Below are positions 27,103 through 36,010 of a stretch of 64,000 nt of DNA, one piece after another. Source of the DNA: Tolypothrix brevis GSE-NOS-MK-07-07A (GTDB lineage Bacteria > Cyanobacteriota > Cyanobacteriia > Cyanobacteriales > Nostocaceae). The notes under the pieces are model-generated. The model searched no databases. It was not told the origin of the DNA and saw only the letters and a list, made by a program, of their open reading frames with translations. Position numbers and translations under genes: made by a program. The DNA is taken from contig JAHHIJ010000030.1 of NCBI GenBank assembly GCA_019358985.1, forward strand, positions 26,872 through 90,871, in the 5' to 3' direction. The number at the start of each line of letters is the position of its first letter. Positions within the stretch are counted from its first letter, which is position 1.

Positions 27103-28521
27103 ATGCATAACCAGGATTTTGACAAGTATCAGCAAGCTTTTGCAGACTTGGAGCCATTTTCATCTACCGACGGCAGTTTTATTGGCTCCAGTCTGCAAAC
27201 ACAGCAACAACAAGAGCATATGAGAACAAAAGTACTATTAGAGTTAGAGAAAGTTAATCAACGTTTAAAGTCTGCAAAGGCAAAGGTGACAATCAGGGAA
27301 TCAAATGGAAGTCTGCAATTACGAGCGACGTTACCTATTAAACCGGGAGATAAAGACACAAACGGCACTGGAAGAAAACAATACAATATCAGTTTGAATA
27401 TTCCTGCTAATTTCGATGGATTAAAAACGGCTGAGGAAGAAGCATACGAATTAGGAAAGTTAATTGCAAGACATACTTTTGAATGGAATGATAAATATTT
27501 AGGAAATGAAGCACTTAAAAAAGACTTTAAAACAATAGGAGAGTTATTAGAAGAATTTGAAAATGAATATTTCAAAACTCATAAACGCACCACAAAAAGC
27601 GAACATACTTTTTTTTATTATTTTTCTCGAACTAAGCGATTCACTAATCCTCAAGATTTTGCTACTCCAGAAAATCTGATAAATTCAATTGAAAAAATTG
27701 ATAAGGAATGGGCTAGATATAATGCGATGAGAGCTATTTCGGCGTTTTGTATAACATTCAATATCGAGATTGATTTATCTAAATATTCTAAAATGCCAGA
27801 GAATAATTCCCGCAATATACCAAGTGATGTGGAAATAGCCGCTGGAATTATCAAGTTTGCAGATTATCTGAATAATAGAGGTAATCAAGTTAATCCAGAT
27901 GTAAAAGATAGTTGGCAACTTTGGCGATGGACTTATGGAATGTTAGCAACATTTGGTTTACGTCCACGGGAACTTTTTATTAATCCTGATATCGATTGGT
28001 GGTTAAGCGAAGAAAATGCAGATATGACATGGAAGGTAGATAAAGAGTGTAAAACTGGAGAAAGACAAGCTCTCCCTTTACATAAAGAATGGATTGTAGA
28101 TTTTGATTTAAGAAATCCTAAATATTTAGAAATGCTGGCAACAACAATTAGTAAAAAAGATAAAAGTAATCATGCAGAAATCACAGCATTAACACAACGA
28201 GTTAGTTGGTGGTTTCGGAAAATAGGATTGGATTTTAAGCCGTATGATTTACGTCATGCATGGGCAATTAGAGCGCATGTTTTAGGAATACCAATCAAAG
28301 CAGCGGCTGATAATTTGGGACATAGTGTGCAAGTTCATACCCAAACTTATCAGCGTTGGTTCTCCTTGGATATGCGGAAGTTAGCGATTAATCAAGCTTT
28401 GAGTAAGAGGGATGAAGTTGAGTTGATGAGGGAGGAGAATACTAAGTTGAGGATGGAAAATGAGAAGTTGAAAATGGAGATTGAGAAGTTAAAAATGGAG
28501 ATGGTTTATAAGCGAAGTTAA
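27103..28521 (+). CDS. xisA: XisA-type site-specific tyrosine recombinase
   Basis: A 472-residue integrase that should excise the nifD element in heterocysts. Catalytic region: R287 in FGLRPRE, R384 in YDLRHAWAIR, H407 in NLGHS and the nucleophile Y416 in HTQTYQRW. The place normally taken by His in HxxR is Tyr381, as is known for XisA and XisC. The C-terminus ends in a coiled coil (EENTKLRMENEKLKMEIEKL). It starts 119 bases from the core repeat, as in Anabaena. Confidence 0.95.
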   Translation: MHNQDFDKYQQAFADLEPFSSTDGSFIGSSLQTQQQQEHMRTKVLLELEKVNQRLKSAKAKVTIRESNGSLQLRATLPIKPGDKDTNGTGRKQYNISLNIPANFDGLKTAEEEAYELGKLIARHTFEWNDKYLGNEALKKDFKTIGELLEEFENEYFKTHKRTTKSEHTFFYYFSRTKRFTNPQDFATPENLINSIEKIDKEWARYNAMRAISAFCITFNIEIDLSKYSKMPENNSRNIPSDVEIAAGIIKFADYLNNRGNQVNPDVKDSWQLWRWTYGMLATFGLRPRELFINPDIDWWLSEENADMTWKVDKECKTGERQALPLHKEWIVDFDLRNPKYLEMLATTISKKDKSNHAEITALTQRVSWWFRKIGLDFKPYDLRHAWAIRAHVLGIPIKAAADNLGHSVQVHTQTYQRWFSLDMRKLAINQALSKRDEVELMREENTKLRMENEKLKMEIEKLKMEMVYKRS

Positions 28522-28606
28522 ATTTACTGATAAATCATAGCAATTTTAGAGAATTTGCTATAATTTATGAGTGAAAAATCTGGAGACGGAATAAAATAGA
28601 AAATCT

Positions 28607-28870
28607 ATGGCAATAGAAACTCTAAACCAAATAATTAAGCAGCTTGAAACACTTGAAATAAAAGAGCTTCAGCAGCTTAATCACACAATTCAAAAGTATC
28701 TTGCTGATAAAGAAGAAATTGTTAAGCAAGCAGCATTTCACCAAGCTTTGATTGATTCTGGCTTAGTGAAGCAGATCAAGCATCCTGCTTACCAGCCAAT
28801 AACTCAGCGACAACTAGTTTATGTTGAGGGAAAGCCTGTTTCTGAAAGCATTATTGAGGAACGTCGTTAG
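28607..28870 (+). CDS. Antitoxin of PIN-domain toxin pair
   Basis: An 87-residue helical protein whose stop is followed at once by the ATG of a PIN-domain toxin. The first half is an amphipathic helix (LNQIIKQLETLEIKELQQLNH) and the C-terminus resembles a toxin-blocking tail (YVEGKPVSESIIEERR). The domain is not the classic VapB AbrB fold. Assignment as antitoxin rests on linkage and size. Confidence 0.75.
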   Translation: MAIETLNQIIKQLETLEIKELQQLNHTIQKYLADKEEIVKQAAFHQALIDSGLVKQIKHPAYQPITQRQLVYVEGKPVSESIIEERR

Positions 28871-29335
28871 ATGGCAATCTACTTCATAGATAGTAGTGGA
28901 TTAGTCAAGCGTTATATCAGCGAAACTGGATCGGCTTGGGTGTTGGGGCTATTTGATCCGGCTGTTAACAATGAGGTATTTATAGCAGCAATAACTAGTG
29001 TAGAAATTGTTGCTGCAATTACCAGGCGATCGCGTAGTGGAAGTATTAGCATTATGGATGCAACAATAATACGCAATCAGTTCAAAAGTGATTTACAGAA
29101 AGACTATCAAATCGTTGAAATCACAGAAAATATCATTAATTCTGGAATGGTATTGTCTGAAACTTACGGCTTACGAGGTTATGACGCTATTCAACTAGCA
29201 GTTGGTTGTGCAGTCAACTCTCTTTGCATCGCTAATGGATTACCTCCTATTACCTTTGTGTCCGCAGATAATGAGTTAAATGCAGCAGTTGTAAGTGAGG
29301 GATTGATGATTCAAAACCCTAATAGCTACCCATAA
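28871..29335 (+). CDS. VapC-like PIN-domain toxin
   Basis: A 154-residue PIN ribonuclease. Acidic residues are visible in FIDSSGLVKRY, SVEIVAAITR, RGYDAIQLA and FVSADNELNAA, which matches the D-E-D-D pattern of the active site. It has no gap to its antitoxin gene, so the pair is a type II module. It lies at the left end of the nifD element, close to xisA. Confidence 0.9.
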   Translation: MAIYFIDSSGLVKRYISETGSAWVLGLFDPAVNNEVFIAAITSVEIVAAITRRSRSGSISIMDATIIRNQFKSDLQKDYQIVEITENIINSGMVLSETYGLRGYDAIQLAVGCAVNSLCIANGLPPITFVSADNELNAAVVSEGLMIQNPNSYP

Positions 29336-29433
29336 TGCAGGCAATTACTAGTTGCATCAGGATTTTTGATATATGCTTGAAATGGAAGCAGCTTGGAAAT
29401 AGTATATTTTTTGTATTCTCAAGAAAAAGACTA

Positions 29434-29646
29434 ATGGAAATTCATGAACTTAAAGCATTAATTAAAGAGAGCATACGGGAAGTTTTGCGAGAAGAGCGAA
29501 TGTTGCTCTGTCAAGTTCTCATACCCTATGTGAGTGATGAAGAACAAGCAGAACTGAATGAAATCTTTGGTTCACCATCAGACTATGAAGAAGAGGAATC
29601 GGTTGATATGACAGAGTGGGTCAGATATGGCAATCAAATTCCGTAA
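29434..29646 (+). CDS. Antitoxin of RelE-like pair
   Basis: A 70-residue acidic protein starting MEIHELKALIKESIREVLREE and ending in an acidic tail (SDYEEEESVDMTEWVRYGNQIP). It overlaps the toxin gene by 20 bases. The fold is predicted helical, as in many RelB/ParD-like antitoxins, but the exact family is not clear. ATG 29,434 is chosen over an upstream in-frame start at 29,335 because the extension is not protein-like. Confidence 0.75.
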   Translation: MEIHELKALIKESIREVLREERMLLCQVLIPYVSDEEQAELNEIFGSPSDYEEEESVDMTEWVRYGNQIP

Positions 29647-29905
29647 AAATGCGATTAAGTTTTTAGAAAAGGCAAATATTGAAGATACTGCTAAAATTCA
29701 AGACCAACTCAACCAACTCCTGATTTTTGTTGAGGAACAGGGGATTATTTCCTTTAGAGACCTTGACATTAAAAAAATGGAGGGAGATTGGGAAGGATTT
29801 TATAGACTGCGTATTGGTAAAATGAGAATTATCTTTACAGTTAATATTGATTCGGGTGAAATTGAAATTTACACAATTGGCATGAGAGGAAATGTTTATA
29901 AATAA
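29627..29905 (+). CDS. RelE/ParE-family toxin
   Basis: A 92-residue protein of the RelE fold. The C-terminal strand pattern KMEGDWEGFYRLRIGKMRIIFTVN and IEIYTIGMRGNVYK is characteristic. RelE toxins cut mRNA on ribosomes; ParE relatives poison gyrase. The R-L-R-x-G-x-x-R-I motif favours RelE. Overlap with the upstream antitoxin shows operon structure. Confidence 0.85.
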   Translation: MAIKFRKNAIKFLEKANIEDTAKIQDQLNQLLIFVEEQGIISFRDLDIKKMEGDWEGFYRLRIGKMRIIFTVNIDSGEIEIYTIGMRGNVYK

Positions 29906-29976
29906 GGACTGTTTTAGCAAGTTTAGATATAATCTGAGCTTATCACCGCAGCCAAATAGAATAATTATGCTTGCAG

Positions 29977-30465
29977 TTAAAATTGCTTAATAACTTCCAA
30001 GGGTAACTCTAACGCTTCTGCAATTTGCTCGTCAGTTAAGCCAAACTGCCGTAATTTATCAATCTTAGTTTGATTTTTGCTACCTTGCGGGGAGTTAGAA
30101 GTATCAGAATTATTTGTATTTGATTTAATTTTAGGTTGTTTAGAGCTAACGTTTATACAACTAATTATATTACTGTTAATTGTATTTTCACCAAGAAAAA
30201 TATTTATATTACGTTGACGTTCTAAAACTGATTTAAGATTACCTTTCTCAACTCGCTCATCAAAAATATTAGATAACATTTGCAAAAGTTCGTAACCTAC
30301 ATCTTTTGCATGACCTGGGCTACAACCACAAGTGTCTGCAATATCAGAATACGTTTGATGTTTTAGTGTTCCCTCAATAACTCCACGCTGCAAGTCATTG
30401 AGATGCTTGCCTGTTTTAAGATAAACAGCTTCATCCACAAATTGTAATAGTTCGTGAACTTGCAT
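29977..30465 (-). CDS. VMAP-type N-terminal HTH protein, stand-alone
   Basis: This 162-residue protein has an N-terminal domain like that at the front of many cyanobacterial NB-ARC/WD40 and vWA-MoxR-associated proteins. The pattern is HELLQFVDEAVYLKTGKHLNDLQRGVIEGTLKHQTYSDIADTCGCSPGHAKDVGYELL. Here it stands alone, with a linker and a second small HTH-like end, KIDKLRQFGLTDEQIAEALELPLEVIKQF. It is divergent from the AAA operon starting at 30,657, with a 190-base shared promoter region. It may sense or control that operon; this is inferred. Confidence 0.75.
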   Translation of the reverse strand: MQVHELLQFVDEAVYLKTGKHLNDLQRGVIEGTLKHQTYSDIADTCGCSPGHAKDVGYELLQMLSNIFDERVEKGNLKSVLERQRNINIFLGENTINSNIISCINVSSKQPKIKSNTNNSDTSNSPQGSKNQTKIDKLRQFGLTDEQIAEALELPLEVIKQF

Positions 30466-30656
30466 ACTTAGGTATGTAAAGTATCACAAAATATTTTAGC
30501 AGACTTTATCCGTATTTTTCACACTTTTTCCGTCCTTTTAATATTTTTTTTTACAATCCGCTATTTTCCGCTTTTCATCTTTGTTGTGACGGGTTTAGTA
30601 TAGAAAAAATAAAAGAAAAATCAGTATGTTGTAAAACCAGTAAATCGAAAGAAATT
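30466..30656. promoter_or_regulatory. Divergent promoter region between HTH gene and AAA operon
   Basis: A 191-base AT-rich gap separates the HTH start and the first gene of the four-gene operon. It contains long T and A runs (TATTTTTTTTTACAAT) and GTATAGAAAAAATAAAAG near the operon side. No clear operator palindrome is seen. Confidence 0.4.
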
Positions 30657-31088
30657 ATGTGGGATATTTTATTGCAAGCCGCAGCCGCATTTGTCGTAGG
30701 TGCAGCTGTGGGTTATGGGTTTGCAACCATAGTTGAAGCTTTATCAAGAGCTTTTGCTAGGTTGTGGGAAAATCTTGTCATAGCATTTCAAGAAATTTTT
30801 GGATATCTCAGAGAAGCCACCAAATATTATTTGGCATTAGTGGCTCAGTTTTTAGATAATAACTGGTCAGAGATTGAATTATATCTTCGACAAGAGTTTG
30901 GTTATCGAAGTGAGTGGCTGATCGGAATTTTTCGAGATGGTTTGGATATCTTAATTGCGATCGCCGATCCGAATCAGCAACATAAAGATCCAGTTGTTAT
31001 TTCTATCACGGCTTTAGATAGTAAGCAACAAGCTGAAGTCCAACTACCTACAGTTCAGAATCCAATTGTAACCGTACTAACTGTATAA
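30657..31088 (+). CDS. Membrane-anchored protein, gene 1 of AAA operon
   Basis: A 143-residue protein with a glycine- and alanine-rich N-terminal span (LLQAAAAFVVGAAVGYGFATIVEAL). It then has an amphipathic helical region (FARLWENLVIAFQEIFGYLREATKYYLAL) and a charged C-terminus. No known domain is recognised. It starts an apparent operon of four genes with gaps of 28, 48 and 54 bases. Role is unknown; the membrane anchor suggests that the AAA module acts at a membrane. Confidence 0.7.
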   Translation: MWDILLQAAAAFVVGAAVGYGFATIVEALSRAFARLWENLVIAFQEIFGYLREATKYYLALVAQFLDNNWSEIELYLRQEFGYRSEWLIGIFRDGLDILIAIADPNQQHKDPVVISITALDSKQQAEVQLPTVQNPIVTVLTV

Positions 31089-31116
31089 TTTTACATGATA
31101 ATTAGAGGTAACTTAA

Positions 31117-31458
31117 ATGGGCTTATTTACATGGTTAGGTAGTCTGCTAAATCAGTTAATTACATGGCTGGGAAAAGTAGTTGCTGCTTTTCTAGAAGCT
31201 TTGATGTGGGCAATCCAAGCAGTATGGGATACAGCAATTGCTAGTGTTTTAATTGTGGCATTTGGAGCAGATATTGTCTTACATGCAATCTTTTATGCAG
31301 GAGCAATAGCAGGTGAAACTTTAATGGAGGTTTGGGACCCTAGATACCACAACAGCAAACCCTCGGAAGTTTTTAGCGTTACGCAAGCTCCCCAAGACTC
31401 TCCTTTACCTACTCAGCGATCTAAAGCCAAAGTAGTAGCTTTAAAAAATTGGGCATGA
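31117..31458 (+). CDS. Small membrane protein, gene 2 of AAA operon
   Basis: A 113-residue protein with one amphipathic N-terminal helix (MGLFTWLGSLLNQLITWLGKV) and a longer hydrophobic stretch around AVWDTAIASVLIVAFGADIVLHAIFYAGAIAG. The C-terminal third is polar and disordered. There is no recognised domain. It shares the N-terminal membrane character of gene 1, so the two may form a membrane complex. Confidence 0.7.
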   Translation: MGLFTWLGSLLNQLITWLGKVVAAFLEALMWAIQAVWDTAIASVLIVAFGADIVLHAIFYAGAIAGETLMEVWDPRYHNSKPSEVFSVTQAPQDSPLPTQRSKAKVVALKNWA

Positions 31459-31506
31459 TGAAGTTTTTAGATATTTATCAACCATTTACATCTAACAGGA
31501 TTATTT

Positions 31507-32079
31507 ATGCCACGCTATTCTGAGAACATTTACACAGCAGTTAGTTTTCGTTCTTCTGAACCAGATGGAAGTTTGAAAATAATTGAAGTATTTGGCTTAC
31601 CTGGTCAAAGAAATAAAAACGATCAAATAGTTGTTACTTCCAAAACGCAAAGTTTTTTTGATAATTTAATAGTTAGAAAAATTTTTCGCCAAAGTACCCG
31701 CATCAGGTATTGTTACTTTAAAAGTCTCAAAATATGGCTTTATGATACTGAAGTTAGGAATAAAGACAGGAGTTATGATGTACCTAGTATTGACCAACGT
31801 GATTTAGTAATACGCTCAAACGTTCCTTATTCAAATTTAGAACAAATTTATGTTCTTGATAATGAGTTAAAAGGTGATGAATATCAGGAATGGGGAAGTA
31901 TTGCTGAAGAACTTTTTACACCCTTATTTGTGGGATTTGTAGCTCCTCCAGAAGTACCCGAAATTATTGCGGAAAATCCTTTAGTCAAAACTATCGGCTC
32001 TTTATTTGAGCCTCTAGATCCCTATGGAAAAATGAAACAAAATCTTTTGTTTAATTCTTTGATTATTCAGATTGATTAA
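31507..32079 (+). CDS. Soluble hypothetical protein, gene 3 of AAA operon
   Basis: A 190-residue soluble protein rich in charged and aromatic residues (NIYTAVSFRSSEPDGSLKIIEVFGLPGQRNKNDQ). No membrane span or catalytic motif stands out. Its position directly before the AAA ATPase suggests an adaptor or substrate-recognition subunit. The family is not recognised. The next gene starts 54 bases downstream. Confidence 0.65.
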   Translation: MPRYSENIYTAVSFRSSEPDGSLKIIEVFGLPGQRNKNDQIVVTSKTQSFFDNLIVRKIFRQSTRIRYCYFKSLKIWLYDTEVRNKDRSYDVPSIDQRDLVIRSNVPYSNLEQIYVLDNELKGDEYQEWGSIAEELFTPLFVGFVAPPEVPEIIAENPLVKTIGSLFEPLDPYGKMKQNLLFNSLIIQID

Positions 32080-32133
32080 TCAAATCGCATTAACTCTAAT
32101 TCCTGATTTAGAATATTTGTTGGAGAAATTGCA

Positions 32134-33141
32134 ATGCCAAGATATGATAAAGAACCAGTATTTCGTCAAGTATCTGGCGAAATACCTCTTCCTCAAAATG
32201 AGAGAGGCAAGAATCAAAAAGAGTTGGATGAATCGAACAAATCACCAGAATCAACAATAGATTTCACACCTTATTTGAGAGAACCAAAATATACTCTCGA
32301 AGATGTTATACTGCCGCAAAAGAGCAAAAATCAAATCGAATCAACCATAGTTGAACTCCAATATCAAGACTTAATTTACAAAGAGTGGGGAATGGGTGAA
32401 AAACACAAATTGGATAAAGCCCTTTCTATCAACTTATCTGGACCACCCGGTACAGGAAAAACACTTACTGCTGAAGCATTTGCTCATGCAGTGAAGAAGA
32501 AAATTTTAGTTGTTCCCTACCAACAGCTTGAATCCAAGTACGTTGGTGAAACTCCTAAAAATATTGCTAAAGCCTTTGAGTTTGCTGCTAGTCATAATGC
32601 AGTTTTATTCTTTGATGAAGCTGATTCATTTTTAGGTAAACGTCTAGAAAATGTTAGTCAGTCAACTGATACAGCAGTTAATTTAACTCGGAGTGTCATG
32701 ATATTACAGCTTTCGGCATACGAAGGAATTGTAATATTTGCAACTAATTTAATCCAGAACTATGACCCGGCTTTTATTAGCAGAATTCGCTGGAAAATTC
32801 AGATTGATTTACCTGATAAAGATGCAAGAGCTAAAATTTGGCAAGTTCAAATTCCTCGGCAACTTCCTTTAGCTGAATCAGTAGATTTTGTCGAACTTGC
32901 ATCCAAATTTGATCAAGTATCAGGTAGAGATATTAAAAATGCAGTTTTAAGGGCTGTTGTTTCTGCTGCCAAAGGAGACGAAACTACAGAGCAAAAGCAA
33001 GTTACACAATCTCATTTTATAGAGGCAATAACTGACATAATAGCAGCTAATCAGGCATCTGTAAAACCAGAATTTAAAGTAACTCCTGTCAATGGTCAAG
33101 TAGACTTACCTCCAGAGAGGCTGAACGCGATCGCTAATTAA
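32134..33141 (+). CDS. Classical AAA ATPase, gene 4 of the operon
   Basis: A 335-residue AAA-family ATPase. Walker A is GPPGTGKT at 103-110, the pore-loop-like KYVGET is near 135-140, Walker B is LFFDEAD around 158-164, sensor 1 is ATN near 203-205 and the arginine-finger region is AFISRIRW around 213-220. The C-terminal small domain carries VSGRDIKNAVLRAV. There is no protease domain, so it would remodel or unfold partners. About 90 residues of extra N-terminus may bind the co-encoded proteins. No full system of this composition is known to me. Confidence 0.9.
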   Translation: MPRYDKEPVFRQVSGEIPLPQNERGKNQKELDESNKSPESTIDFTPYLREPKYTLEDVILPQKSKNQIESTIVELQYQDLIYKEWGMGEKHKLDKALSINLSGPPGTGKTLTAEAFAHAVKKKILVVPYQQLESKYVGETPKNIAKAFEFAASHNAVLFFDEADSFLGKRLENVSQSTDTAVNLTRSVMILQLSAYEGIVIFATNLIQNYDPAFISRIRWKIQIDLPDKDARAKIWQVQIPRQLPLAESVDFVELASKFDQVSGRDIKNAVLRAVVSAAKGDETTEQKQVTQSHFIEAITDIIAANQASVKPEFKVTPVNGQVDLPPERLNAIAN

Positions 33142-33294
33142 TTGTGAGATGAGTTTTTCACTTCTCGCGATCGCACTCCTTCCCATAGGTGCGTTGCCCC
33201 TTGTGACAACGCACCATGATCTCAAATTTATAAAGCTGATGCCGCAGCATTTATGAAACTTGTGGAAAAATAGAGATGTTGATTCATCTCCAAC

Positions 33295-33504
33295 ATGACA
33301 ATTATGAACGCCGTAGAACTATTTCCTACCCTGCGAAATTTAACTCGTGCAGAAAAACTAAAAGTGATGCAGTTCCTGGTTTCAGAATTATCTAGAGATG
33401 AGGAACCATCATTAGAGCAGGGTGCAACTTATCCTATTTGGTCGCCACTTAATTCCCACGCAGCTGCACATCAACTTGCTCAACTGCTAGAGTCTGACGG
33501 GTAA
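33295..33504 (+). CDS. Small antitoxin-like protein
   Basis: A 69-residue protein common in cyanobacteria before an aspartyl-protease-like gene: NAVELFPTLRNLTRAEKLKVMQFLVSELSR. It ends with a tail LNSHAAAHQLAQLLESDG. The partner here (33,512-33,637) is truncated. Antitoxin character is inferred from size and linkage. Confidence 0.65.
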   Translation: MTIMNAVELFPTLRNLTRAEKLKVMQFLVSELSRDEEPSLEQGATYPIWSPLNSHAAAHQLAQLLESDG

Positions 33505-33511
33505 ATGCACA

Positions 33512-33637
33512 ATGCGTAATCCTCAAAGATTTTCCTTTACAGAGGGATACGATGCATTTGGTGTTCCGGATGCGCTGCCAAAGCTACCATTAAGATTAAC
33601 CAAGTGTGCGATCGCCTACAATATCATGTCTGTTTAA
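33512..33637 (+). pseudogene. Truncated retropepsin-like protease gene
   Basis: The first ~30 codons (MRNPQRFSFTEGYDAFGVPDALPKLPLRLT) match the start of cyanobacterial clan AA aspartyl-protease-like proteins. The frame then runs into unrelated sequence (KCAIAYNIMSV) and stops after 41 residues. The catalytic D-T/S-G is missing. The break falls at a GCGATCGC site, so recombination there is possible. Confidence 0.6.
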
Positions 33638-33691
33638 TTAACAGTAACAAAAACGCGGACAACCATGATAAGTCTTTAACCAAACACGATA

Positions 33692-34708
33692 TTATTCCGC
33701 AACAGATTTAATTGCTCCCTTACTACTTAAAGCAAGGTAAATACCTAAAATGATGATGGTAAAAGCCACCAAGTTTAACCAATTCAATGCCTCTGCAAAG
33801 ATCATCCAAGCTAAAAAGCCAGTCACAGCCGGATCGAAAAGATTAATCATTGCTACAAAGCTAGAAGACAGGTATTTGAGACTATATACTAGCAGCATGT
33901 GACTGACAAGAAGAGCTAGAGCTAGAGTAATTACAGCCAGCCAGCCATTCCAAGAATGGGGAAACCATTCATCTTTGACAGTCAATATAATCACCACAAA
34001 GAACAGTGTAACAATCCTATAAATCCAGGTCAAGATAGTTGTAACTGTTAATTGTGTTCGGAGTTTTTCAATTCCTAGAAAATAGGCAGCATAGAATAGT
34101 GCTGAGAGAAAAGCAAGTAAGTCACCTTGAAGTTTAATAGAGCCAATTTGCAGGTCACATAATCCAAGGAAAATTGTTCCTACAGTTGCGATAATCAGAC
34201 CAAGCAGAAATTTATAATCAAAACGTTGATTAAAGAGTAAGTATCCTCCGAGTGCAGTGAAAAATGGAGTCAAATTATGTATCACCGCTGCATTTGCAAG
34301 ACTAGTTTGAGTCAAAGACCAAGCCCAGAAAAGCTGAGTGGCGCAGAAAAACACAGATGTTACTAACAATAGCAGGAATTGTTGTTTGTTTAATGACTGC
34401 TTCACAATAGGTTGCTCTCCCAACCAACGCTGATGTATAAGCGAAATCTCTTGCCACAATCCAAAAACTACAGCCGCTATCCAACAACGATTAAAGATTG
34501 TAGCATTGGGGCTAATTTCATTTTCGCTCCATCGGATTAAGATGGGCATAATGCCAAAAATTAATATAGTAATAAAAATCGCAATAATTGCCCTTGTTTC
34601 TTTACTATAAGATTGCTCGTTAGCGATTTTCAGCTGGTCGGTCATACAATTGGCGTAAGGATTTAGGTCTAATACAACTTCGATATAAAGATGCATTATA
34701 ACTCCCAT
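33692..34708 (-). CDS. EamA/DMT-family transporter
   Basis: A membrane protein of up to 338 residues with ten spans in two EamA halves (IIAIFITILIFGIMPILIRW... and LLAFLSALFYAAYFLGIEKL...). Drug/metabolite transporters of this type export amino acids or small metabolites; the substrate is not predictable. ATG 34,645 (MTDQLKIANE) gives a more usual N-terminus than 34,708. It is alone on its strand inside the nifD element. Confidence 0.88.
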   Translation of the reverse strand: MGVIMHLYIEVVLDLNPYANCMTDQLKIANEQSYSKETRAIIAIFITILIFGIMPILIRWSENEISPNATIFNRCWIAAVVFGLWQEISLIHQRWLGEQPIVKQSLNKQQFLLLLVTSVFFCATQLFWAWSLTQTSLANAAVIHNLTPFFTALGGYLLFNQRFDYKFLLGLIIATVGTIFLGLCDLQIGSIKLQGDLLAFLSALFYAAYFLGIEKLRTQLTVTTILTWIYRIVTLFFVVIILTVKDEWFPHSWNGWLAVITLALALLVSHMLLVYSLKYLSSSFVAMINLFDPAVTGFLAWMIFAEALNWLNLVAFTIIILGIYLALSSKGAIKSVAE

Positions 34709-35053
34709 CTGTCGGAGTCCCTCCGATCTCGGAGGGACTATAGGGGAGTAAAATTAAATGTAACTTTATACAGAATTAGTATAACTATATAACAATTGTT
34801 CCAAAAATCGTTACAGAGTTTTTACAATACGCAAAAGCAACTGCTATACCCCCCAATCCCCAGTCACAAACAGTAGAAGTTTTGATGCCGTAAGCGAATA
34901 TTACATACGACTATTCTCGTGATCATAAACCAGATTTTAAACAATTAATTGTAGATTTAATATGTTTAGTAAATGCACATATTCCGATATTTTTTAAATC
35001 AGTATCTGGAAATGAAGCAGATTTTTTGAGTTTTGCAAAAATATTCATTAATT
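34709..35053. other. Gap of 345 bases without clear gene
   Basis: This holds a small palindrome (CCTCCGATCTCGGAGG at about 34,720-34,735) and a remnant-like stretch at 34,890-35,050 reading ITYDYSRDHKPDFKQLIVDLICLVNAHIPIFF. That frame has no start and may be a decayed gene end. No function is assigned. Confidence 0.4.
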
Positions 35054-35455
35054 TCACTTGTTGCCGTCTACACTGGCAATCAATGACTGTTGTTGTAAAC
35101 TGGGAGTTGGCGATTCACCTCGCAGTCCCTTGCGATGCTGGTTTTTAGGAATTCCTCCTGCCATGCCATATTCTACACTGCTTTTGCCATATCGAGTTGC
35201 AACTGCCATTAGCATATGTTCTGTCATATCTCCCAATTTGCTTTCTGTTTCTAGCATTTCACGGTACAATTTATCCAAAGTGGAAAGGGCAGTGTTGTAG
35301 GCATTTTCTCTAGTTCGCATCGTCTCAATCAGGGTTAAGAAGGCAGGTAAGGTGAGTCCATTGCCTAAATCTAAATTCGGATCAATTGAGTTAATGCTAG
35401 CTCCACGACGCACTGCTCTTTCTAACACCAGGGAGGTTCTTTTTCTACGAGCCAT
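35054..35455 (-). CDS. Hypothetical protein
   Basis: From ATG 35,455 this is a 133-residue protein starting MARRKRTSLVLERAVRRGASINSIDP and ending with a polar tail. The centre, LPAFLTLIETMRTRENAYNTALSTLDKLYREMLETESKLGDMTEHML, is helical and could form a coiled coil. Similar proteins exist in Nostocales to my recollection, without known function. An upstream ATG at 35,476 would add 7 residues. Confidence 0.6.
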   Translation of the reverse strand: MARRKRTSLVLERAVRRGASINSIDPNLDLGNGLTLPAFLTLIETMRTRENAYNTALSTLDKLYREMLETESKLGDMTEHMLMAVATRYGKSSVEYGMAGGIPKNQHRKGLRGESPTPSLQQQSLIASVDGNK

Positions 35456-35600
35456 GATATACACCTTGTAAGACAATACTGCTGATATTCTTTACCTTAA
35501 AAGACTTCCGTATAATTCAGCTTCAGAGAATTCAGGTAAATATGCAATGATTTTTGATACAAGGGCGATATGTGTCATGAATGCGCGAATTACTTAAATA

Positions 35601-35832
35601 AGTAAGTCAAAGCTTATTTTGAGTAAGTCAAAGCTTATTTGACTTGCGGAAAACACGCAAATGAGTAAGTCAAAGCTTATTTTGAGTAAGTCAAAGCTCA
35701 TTTGACTTGCGGAAAACACCCAAATGAGTAAATCAAAGCTCATTTTGAGTAAGTCAAAGCTTATTTGACTTGCGGAAAACACCCAAATGAGTAAATCAAA
35801 GCTCATTTTGAGTAAGTCAAAGCTTATTTTGC
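35601..35832. repeat. 63-bp tandem repeat, about 3.7 copies
   Basis: Units starting at 35,601, 35,664, 35,727 and 35,790 are nearly identical. Each holds two copies of AGTAA(G/A)TCAAAGCT(T/C)ATTT followed by GACTTGCGGAAAACAC(G/C)C. The 63-bp period is a multiple of three, so frames stay open, but a protein of repeated SFDLLIWVFSASQ on the minus strand looks accidental. It is more likely a noncoding satellite. Confidence 0.9.
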
Positions 35833-36010
35833 TAACTAAATTAGACTTTATCTATCTTTTTGCGCTGCACTCACTAGCAGTATGAAGTGTGGCGCGTTGG
35901 ATTTTGCGACAACACACCCTACCAATTTGATATTATTAACAAAGAAAGCGATCGCCTGCTTTGACCCAACAAACGTGCGATCGCACTCGTCACCGAGAAA
36001 GCAAAACACT

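Noticed and set aside
35594..35806. Repeat protein SFDLLIWVFSASQ on the minus strand
   Set aside because: Explained by a 63-bp noncoding tandem repeat with a period that is a multiple of three; no ribosome site.
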